A stretch of 64,000 bases of DNA from Yamagishiella unicocca (lineage: Eukaryota; Chlorophyta; Chlorophyceae; Chlamydomonadales; Volvocaceae): positions 434,001-498,000 of the forward strand of contig BDSL01000069.1 of assembly GCA_003116995.1 (NCBI GenBank), read 5' to 3'. The position numbers and the translations under genes are program-made. The notes beneath the pieces are model-generated. The model did not search any database and was not told the DNA's origin. It worked only from the letters and a program-made list of their open reading frames with translations. This document shows positions 56,801-64,000 of the stretch, piece after piece; within the stretch, counting starts at the first letter, position 1, and the number at the start of each line of letters is the position of its first letter.

Positions 56801-59800
56801 CCCCCCCGCCCACCGCCCGCTACACTCCCCATGTCGCGCTACCGGATTTTTCCTGTAACCCCCTCCCGCCCACCGCCGTAACCCCTCCGCCTACCTGGTT
56901 ACCCCCTTTGCCGCCCCGGCCCTCGGCACGCTCCGCTCCCTGTCTGGCCATGTACACGCGAAGCTTCGGGAGCGCGACCGAGAGCGCGACCGAGATCGGG
57001 ATCGGGACAGGTGAGGGCCGCAGCACGCGACGCTGCTCGGTGGCACGGGATTCAGACGAGCCGGCAGCAGGCGGTTGCGGGAGGGCCTTCACCGGGGGCC
57101 CCTTCACCGCAGGGGGCCTTCACCGCAGGGGGCCTTCACCGGGGTGAAGGCCAGGGGGGCAGGCCCACCGAGCTGGCGTGTGTATAGGGGTTAGGTCACT
57201 GGGTGCCCAGCCCCAAGCGTCGATGCCGTGTTCTGGGCGCGTGGGCAGAGCCGGTGGACCCGTAGAAACCCGGTGGTGACCATGAATGAGGAAAGAACCG
57301 CGAGGTTAAGTCTGCCTTGGCGGGCGCAGTCCATGGCACCGCGAAGGTTGTTCTGGATCGCTGGGCCGCTGGGTCGTTACCTCACCTCCTGACTTGGCGT
57401 CCTGTCGTACATGTCGTACCGTGTGTTTGTACGGCATTCGCATTCGCTCGGCGCCAAAAGGGCGTGGAACACCGATTGCGCAATCACGGGCGGCAGCCGC
57501 AGACCACCGTGCTCCCAAGTTAGGGACGTGAAGCGAGGGAAGCCTGCCACTGGGCTTTTTGACAGAGCAGGACGTTGGAGATGTTGCAAAGGATGGCTCC
57601 AATGAATGCTGGATCTTCCCTCCCGATCAAAACTCCCCGTAACGACTGCAACCGGCGCCTGCTGCTTTGACATGAGGGTATTTCACTCGCCTCCATCGCG
57701 CCAAGTAATGCAGCCTCCTCCGTAACTCCTCCACCGCCCCCGTTGGCCCCCACTCGCCGCCGTATGCAGGCGCAGCACCCGCGAGGTTTCGGAGCGCGAG
57801 CGCGACAGCCGCGACCTGCGGGACCGGCTTCTGGACATGCCAGGCGCGTTTGGTTGGGGCCGGGGGACACACCGGAGGCACCCCTAGGCGCGCACTGGCG
57901 AACCAGCCACGAGCAGCTGGGCGACATTCGGCCGGCGCCGCATGGCGGCCTTTGCGGACTTCGATGCATCTATGCATCACATTACGCCCGCGCAGATTCC
58001 CCATAACCCGTCACTCCCCGCATACACACACACGCTTGTCGGCCGTGGATTTGCGGGTCCTCTTATAAACCCGCCTCCTGTGTCACCGCTGTGCAGATAT
58101 AGCGCCGCCGCTGGATGGCCGCGGCGGTGGCAGGAGCTCGCCCTCCCTGGACATGCCAATGCCCATGATCCTTCGACCCTCCGGAGACGTGACCATGGCC
58201 GGGCCAATGGCCATGACCATGGATGCCCGAATGATCGACAGCCAGCCGCCACCGCCGCCGCCGCCGCCGCTGTCCAGGCGGGACGGCGGCGGCGCGGGTC
58301 CCGGAATGCGCGGCGGAGGCGCGAGCCAGTACGACCTGTCGCCGGGTCGCGACCCACGGGACGGTCGAGATTGGGAGGATTTCGGCGGCGGTGGTGGAGG
58401 CGGCGGCGGCGGTGGTGGTGGTCGCGGCTTCGGTGGCCCTGGTGGCGGAGGCGGAGGCGGCTTCCGCCCGCCGTACGGACCCATGGTGTCGGCACGTGGC
58501 GGCGGTGGAGGCGGCGGGAGAGGTGAGCAAGGGGCTGCAGGGGACCGCTGATGTGCCGCTGATGTGCGACCTGGTGCGGCAGGATGATGTGGGACCTGGT
58601 GCGGTCCAGGGGAGGGCCGCACACCTGCCCGCCAGTAAATGCGTGGCTTGCTCATTAGCCGGGAGCATTAGGGCCCCCGCCGGAAGTACCACCATTGCTC
58701 GCTCGTTTGCTTGGATGCCATGTCGGACAACCGCCCCCTAGCCCCTAGTGGTGGGGTTGTGATCGGCCCCCGGGGATACCCAGGTGCGGGTATGGCCATG
58801 ACATGACATGACACGCGGCGGCGGTCGGCACGTCCGTCTGCGGCTGTGCCCCAGCGGGGGCGAGCGGGCGCTCCCCTCGTCAGGAGGGGGCATGTGCCAG
58901 CCTGGTGGCCAGCCCAGACTCCGGGTTGTTGGGGCCTGAGAGGGAGACGCCCTCCGCTTCGCTTCCGTCTCCTGCCCCCCCCCTACCCCCCACGTTCCTA
59001 CTCGGTCTTTCTATTCAGTGCCGCCCCACGGGGTTCCTCTCATTACCCCCCATCCGCATCCCCCACCTCCCCCCTTTGTCACCTCGCATACCCCCCTCTG
59101 CCACCAGCCCGCGGCGGCCGCTTCCCGGATGACCGCCTGCTCGATAACGACTTCGGTGGGCCGCCCAGCGGAATGCCCGTGGGCCCTATGCCCCCTATGC
59201 CGCCGCCCTTCGCGCCAGACCCCACGACGACCTACCTGGACGGCGGCGGCCGCACATCGCCGCCGCCACCACCACCACGTAGTGCCAGGACTGGCGGCGG
59301 CGGCGGCGGGGGTGACGGCGGCGGCGGCGGCCGCGCCCCAGCCGGTGGGTCGCTCATGATGCCACCGATTATGGACACCGGTGGAGGCGGAATGATCTTG
59401 GGGCAGCACGGCGGGATGATGATGGGGGTGATGGGCCCTGGCGGCGGGGCAGGGGTTGGCAGCGGACCCATGGGTCAGCAGCAGGCCGGAGGTATGGCCA
59501 ACATGATGCCGCCCATAATGGAAGGCGGGGGCCCCGGACGGCGGGGGCAGCCTGTCGGGATGGCGGGAATGGGGGACCTGGAGCAGCAGCAGCTGCACGG
59601 CCAGGGTGGAGACGGAGGCGGCGGCTTATCGCCCGTGGGGGCGCCGGCAGGAGGCGGCAGCCTAGGGAGCGGCCAGCAGCAGGCGCAGCAGCAAGCAGCC
59701 GCCAAGGCGTTGGACCCTGTGCTGGTAGGTGCTTGGCAGAGTGCGGGTGCTGGCTAGGCTGCCGCACGCCAACGAAACGCCGTCGGAACGCCCGGGCGTC

Positions 59801-61509
59801 ACGTTGGTTGCCCTGTGGTGGCGTCCTTCTTTGCGCTCGGTATCGCTTCGGCCTCAAATGACTTGTGGAATCCGGGCTTCAGCACCCTGAATGTCGGTGG
59901 CGGTGTTGGCGGACGGGGTTCTGACCGCCGCCACCGACATGCAGGGGGCTGAAGCCACTGACTCCGAAGCCTCGTGCCCACCCTTGACGGGCCCTCATGG
60001 CTGACGACATCGGTCCTCCTGCCTGCCAGCGCCAAACCGAATCCTCGCCGTGTGTCCTCCAACCCGTGTCCTCCAACCTCGCAGCAAATGCGCAAGCGGC
60101 GGGAGCACTGCCGCCAGAGGGCGCAGCTCGAGGCGATCATGGCTTGCCCGCAGGTGGTGGGCCAGGAGGCGTACGCTGAGCTGGAGAAGGTGCGTGGCCG
60201 TGTGCGGAAACTGCGACGAATGGGGCGCTGTCATACCGCGCCCCGGGCCAGCTCTCCGTGTTTTTTAATTCCTGCAAGCGACTTCAAGAGGCGCCTCGCT
60301 GTAAGACAGCACCGGTTGCAAGTTCCCTCAACGAACTCAACACCCTCCCGATCTCGCCCACGCCCCGTCCTATGCTCCGTGGCAGACGTACAAGCGCCTG
60401 GCGGTTGAGATCGCAGCCCTTCCCGCTGAGCTAAGACCTACGGTCGCCAGCGACCCACGGTTCGCCGCGCTCGGAACGCCGCGCGTGTCTGCTGCGACGG
60501 TTGCCTCTGCAAGGATGCGCGGCTTCGCGCTGTCCGAGCTGCTGCTGGACGACTCGTACTGGTCGTCGGCGCAGATGGCGGCGACGTTGGCGGCTGCGGC
60601 AGGCGCTACCGGGGGTCAGCTGGGGGTGCAAGGGACGGCGCTGGGCCTCGGCGGTGACCGGCATCTGTCGACGTACCGCCACAACCTGAAGGCGTGCAGG
60701 CAGCTGCAGGTGCGGGCTAGCAGGGGTGCGGCTAGCAGGGGTACGTAAGCTCAGGCCAGCGGGAGTAGCACCTGCCGTCAAGCTGCTGTCAACCGGTCGT
60801 CAACCTGCCGTGGAGCGGGTCGTCAACCGGTCGTAAATGCCGTTCCGCGTTCCGCGGTTCTTTATCATGCTGTCTGGAACAGCGGGAATGAGGCTAGGAT
60901 CGTGTACCCAAACGGCAGGCCGGGTTAATCCGCTGAGTCATGCGTGCATTGGCTCGGCGAATTGGGAGCTGTGCAATCGCGCATGGCACTTGACGCATGC
61001 AAGCATTCCGTTGATGCGGCTGCAACCTCACCACCACCTTCCCTCCATGTGCGCAAGGAGCTTTCCGTATCACAATGCTCCATACCCCATGCTGACAGCA
61101 CCGGCAAACGTATGCGCGTATTTGTTTTTGTGCGTATCCCGCTGCATGTACCCACACCTCGGGGTCTCCCTGCCTCACGGAACCCCCCCCTCCGCTGTTG
61201 TGTAACCGGGTCTTCGCGCTACCTCCCTCCCCCAGCATACATCTCCAAACATCTGTTCTAAACGGGGTTCCTTATGTACACGGATCTTCCTTGCACCCTC
61301 CCCCCCTCGCTTTTATACCTATGTTGTGTAACCGGCCTTTATGCCACCTCCCGCTGTTGCGTAACCGTGTCTCTTCGCTAACCCCCCCCCGCCCCCGCCA
61401 CACTTCCTCGGGAACCCAGGAGGATATGGAGCTCAAGCCGTGGTGTCGAACAGGCAAGGGCGGTGCCTTCCTGCTGAACGAGGCACAGCAGGCGCAACGG
61501 TTGTTCTGA
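53844..61509 (+). CDS. Arg/Glu/Lys/Asp-rich low-complexity protein, probably nuclear (12 exons)
   Basis: Exons 53844-53965, 54219-54313, 54480-54720, 55286-55910, 56297-56329, 56964-57010, 57770-57852, 58097-58522, 59108-59724, 60085-60189, 60386-60709, 61420-61509 (TGA); 2,808 bp, 935 residues, all phases matching. The N-terminal 400 residues are charged: [20 protein letters not shown], long alternating K-E-R-E blocks at about 259-345, [10 protein letters not shown], and [12 protein letters not shown]. The middle is Gly/Pro/Met-rich ([19 protein letters not shown]). The last 170 residues look folded: [57 protein letters not shown], ending [20 protein letters not shown]. The K-E-R-E stretch should form a single alpha helix. 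The mix of RD/RE repeats and P/G-rich linkers is typical of pre-mRNA-processing proteins, but the family was not recognised. Exon 6 uses an unusual GAAG acceptor. Introns 5 and 11 carry the dispersed elements. Confidence 0.75.
56815..56866 (+). repeat. intron element in intron 5 of the RE-rich gene
   Basis: CGCTACACTCCCCATGTCGC, GCTACCGGATTTTTCCTGTA, ACCCCC: the reverse-oriented form of the GGGTTACA-CCGGTAACTCGACATGG element. Confidence 0.75.
61195..61395 (+). repeat. composite of several intron elements before the last acceptor
   Basis: Three TTGTGTAACCGG/TTGCGTAACCG units (61199, 61324, 61348) and a fragment related to the 176-bp family (CATACATCTCCAAACATCTG, TTCTAAACGGGGTTCCTTAT) lie back to back, ending about 25 bp before the acceptor of exon 12 of the RE-rich gene. 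Confidence 0.7.
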
Positions 61510-62818
61510 GGTGCTGGTACTGCCTGCGGGGCTCTATGGCGCACAGAGTGGCGCGAGTTGCGTCGAGGGTCGGCCGGTTTGTGGTGGCCCCCGCGGCGAT
61601 GACGGGTCCGGCTAGGTCCCTGGTGTTGGTGCGCGTTGTTGATCGAGGATTTTCCTGGACCAGTCTGGGTGTTCGTCTTTTCTGTGTGGGTCCCGTTCTG
61701 GATTTCGGACCGGAAGGTTTCTGCCCAGCTGATGGTAGCGATCGATCTGCTGCTTTCTTTGGTTGAGGATCTGGTTGGGCTGCAGCTGGTGTTTTGCTGG
61801 AGGGGGAGCCGTAGCCCAGGCTGTTCCTGCTGTGGCGTCATGTTGCAGGCTACGGACACGAAAGTGCTGCCTAGTAAGAGTTGCAAATACCGGTGTAATA
61901 CCGGTGCTTCATGTCAAGAAATCACGTGCGGAAGCGGCGCCCCGCGTCACTCCCGACTCAGCGGCGCGTTTAACGGTGTTTGGTTTGTTTTACGGCAAGG
62001 GCAGGACCACGATGACACCTGCAACCAAATCAATTGACTCCCATTCCTTTCCTGCCAATATAAGTTTGGGCGGTGACAGCTGTCGGCTGGCTGTATGGAG
62101 GAAAACGAGGCGTTGCAGGGCGCTGGCACGACGTGTGGCTCGGTACGACTCCGGAGGCAGTACGACAGGGTGATCATGTACGGCAGCCCAGGTTGTAACG
62201 TCCTCGGCGCCGCAGCTAATAGTCATCGTTACAGACAGCATACCAGCAACCGAATTCGATTCACACCCACCATATCGAGGATCACCTTTTCAGCGCAATC
62301 AGATGGTCGCTAGTCATGGGCGGGAAGTATCCACACTGAATGCGGCGGAGCGCCAGGCCGGTGTTGCGTCGCGACAGCCCGATAGGGCCCGCATTAAACC
62401 GTGGGCCCACTTCAACTGCGCCTTCCGCAGCTATCGCGCCGCGCCATCGAGCTGCAGCCGTTATGGGCTTATAGTCGCAGAATTTGCTGCCGTCTGCCGA
62501 GGAGAGCCGCAGGGCGGGGCTGAGGTCCGCCGCCTTCGCCTCTGAGCCTGTGGTGTCGCGGCCGGGCAGATGCCCTTTGCCACCATACATGAAAGAATCG
62601 CGTCGCGCCGACTCCCAAGTCGTATTTTACTACCTACCTGAGAACGAACTTACAGCACGCAAGCTGCGGCGTACCTCAACCAACATCCAGCAGCCAACCG
62701 CGCCCCGCAACCAAAACCACAACCTGCGACGCTGCCGTACGCTCGGGAGTCAGGCGCGAACCCGTCCCTTCTCCGCCATCACCCTGTCCCGCTCCGGCCC
62801 GCTCTCGGCCCTCGCAGC
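61510..62818. other. convergent 3' intergenic region
   Basis: Begins after the stop of the RE-rich gene. A TGTAA at 61894-61898, in GGTGTAATACCGG, is a reasonable polyadenylation signal about 385 bp after the stop. A minus-strand frame at 62282-62590 is open but shows no domain or splice context and is not called. Confidence 0.4.
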
Positions 62819-63221
62819 TTACAGCAGCTGGCTACGTCCCGATGACGTCAGCGCCTCCCACGCGGTGCCGTGCATCAGGTGGCTCCAGCCGTGCGCCGCG
62901 ACGCCGGCTGCCAGCGCCACCCGGGCGCTGATGGAGCGGGTGGCCTCCAGCCGGGAGTGCGTCAGGCCTGGAGCGAGGGTGAAGAGGGAATCCGTGCGTG
63001 GGCGGTGGAAGGGGAGGGGGTCGAGGTGGGGTGGGCTGGCTGATGGAGGGCGGATTGCAAAACGCCCACCGCCCTTAGGTGAGGCCAACTGCGAACATCG
63101 TCGGCTCCCACCACTCAATGGTGACCCCACCCAAAGCCAACCAAGTGTACGTGTACGTGCGCGGGCTTCCACGGACAGCGCACGTACTTCCTCGCGAGCC
63201 GCCGGCCCCAACCGCCTCCAT
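62819..63221 (-). CDS. small or partial protein of unknown function (2-exon model)
   Basis: The terminal exon 62819-62967 (CTCCAG acceptor, TAA stop) encodes LTHSRLEATRSISARVALAA, GVAAHGWSHLMHGTAWEAL, SSGRSQLL; codon use is good. A GTACGT donor at 63187 with ATG at 63221 gives a phase-compatible 34-bp first exon (MEAVGAGGSRG) and a 60-residue product, but other upstream exons are equally possible. Ala- and His-containing helix with no recognised family. If real, it diverges from the candidate gene at 63362. Confidence 0.35.
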
Positions 63222-63235
63222 CGAGCCCGCCCGCG

Positions 63236-63353
63236 GCCCACCCGCACCCCTGTCCCTGTCGGTCTGTTGGTTTCCTCGCTGCCACCTTGGCCCTCCCAAC
63301 CCCTTGCAACCTTGCGGCCCACCCGCACCCCTGTCCCTGTCGGTCTGTGGGAG
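63236..63353. repeat. direct repeat, two copies of about 36 bp, 81 bp apart
   Basis: GGCCCACCCGCACCCCTGTC followed by CCTGTCGGTCTGT occurs at about 63237 and again at about 63318. Confidence 0.85.
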
Positions 63354-63361
63354 CACGACTG

Positions 63362-63712
63362 ATGGCTCTGGGTCGCAGCACAAGGTCTGCCAGCGCCGCC
63401 GGACTTGCTTGCCCCACGGGCTTCACGTCCCAGACAACACGTGTCACCAAGGGGTACGAGGACGACGACGCCCCTCCGCTTGATGATGGCCCCCCGCGAA
63501 CGAAACGCCCTCGCGTCGTTGGGGACAAGAAGCACGTGACGGCGCTGCCAAATGGAGACCTTGGTCATAAGAGGAGGTCGGCCACACAGGGGCCCTTGTC
63601 AATCACAGGGGTCGCCCTCCGCCGCGCGGGGCGGCTGGGCCCAGAGCCTCCCGTGGCCAAGGGCAATAACGGGAGACTGATTAGCAGTACCCAGCAATGG
63701 GGCGCAGCCATG
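63362..63712 (+). CDS. candidate first exon of an unrecognised gene, truncated by the window end
   Basis: ATG at 63362 opens 117 codons: MALGRSTRSASAAGLACPTG, GYEDDDAPPLDDGPPRTKRP, ALPNGDLGHKRRSATQGPLS. The TKRPR and HKRR patches could act as nuclear localisation signals. The frame ends at TAA right after GCAGCCAT, which also reads as a GTAAAC donor at 63713, so splicing into exons beyond is likely. The disordered, basic, Pro-containing N-terminus resembles those of cyclins and other nuclear proteins, but nothing diagnostic is present. Confidence 0.35.
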
Positions 63713-64000
63713 TAAACCCCCTAGGTGCTCACTAGAAGGGGGCCGGTGCCATTGTGTGGATGCCGTAGATGGGGTGGCCGCATGAGGTGCTAGGGACGAG
63801 CCACGCGCAGTGCTTGCAGGTGAACGGCGGGCTGAGATAAGCTACATGGACGGGTTGCTGATGCTGCAACATCTAGCGCTGTACTCAAGTGCGACCGTAA
63901 GTGGGTTTATGTACGTCAAGAAAGTGTCAGTAAATGGCCGAATGGCAACGGAATGTGCAGATGCGCGCCGATGCGCGGGACGAAAATGCGTTCGTGCGTG
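63713..64000. other. window end, no gene resolved
   Basis: Probably intron of the candidate gene starting at 63362. A GCTTGCAG/GTGAAC junction near 63817 and a GTAAGT donor near 63897 suggest an exon about here, but the phase could not be established. Confidence 0.25.

Noticed and set aside
62282..62590. Minus-strand frame of 102 codons
   Set aside because: Downstream of the 62819 stop with no splice signals or family resemblance; could be 3' UTR or intergenic.

Overview
The window is nuclear DNA of a GC-rich green alga, most likely a volvocine chlorophyte. The signs are many short exons joined by GTGAGT/GTGCGT/GTGGGT-type donors and GCAG-type acceptors, strong C/G third-position codon bias, homopolymer-rich proteins (Ala, Gly, Gln, His), TGTAA-type polyadenylation motifs, TTTTAGGG/TTTAGGG telomere-like scraps, and introns packed with G/C-rich minisatellites. 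No bacterial, organellar or viral gene block was seen. Species is not determinable from this sequence alone.

Six spliced or single-exon genes can be built with consistent reading phase. From left to right: (1) a sigma-class glutathione S-transferase on the minus strand (922-4060); (2) a six-exon predicted chloroplast protein on the plus strand (5037-8931), with a weak PAP/fibrillin or lipocalin-like look; (3) an F-box/LRR protein on minus (13846-18032) using a GC-AG intron; (4) a conserved protein of unknown function on plus (18661-21320, 5' end unresolved) whose first intron carries a 28-copy minisatellite; (5) an NHL-propeller plus BTB/POZ protein on minus (23610-25877); (6) an 18-kb, 25-exon SET-domain H3K4 methyltransferase of the ATXR3/SDG2 type on minus (35193-53357). 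A seventh gene follows on plus (53844-61509, 12 exons): an Arg/Asp/Glu/Lys-rich low-complexity protein of unknown function, probably nuclear. Two weaker models lie at the right edge (62819-63221 minus; 63362-63712 plus, cut off by the window).

Layout: genes 1/2, 3/4 and 6/7 are head-to-head pairs with short shared upstream spacers (976, about 630 and 486 bp), so divergent promoters are likely. The two large stretches with no convincing gene are 8932-13845 and about 26186-33800. The second is less repetitive and holds only candidate exons, an (AATC)n tail with an SINE/LINE-like 3' end, and at its left edge a near-perfect 76-bp-arm hairpin (26023-26185).

The most unusual feature is the intron content. 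At least two families of short dispersed elements recur in introns of several genes, in both orientations, and often start within a few bases of a splice site: a CCGGTTACGCGAC/GGCGCATGG family, and an AAACCCGTGG family with a 176-bp full-length form. They look like introner-like or MITE-like intron invaders. Two 98-99% identical inverted copies of the 176-bp form flank exons 21-23 of the SET gene.
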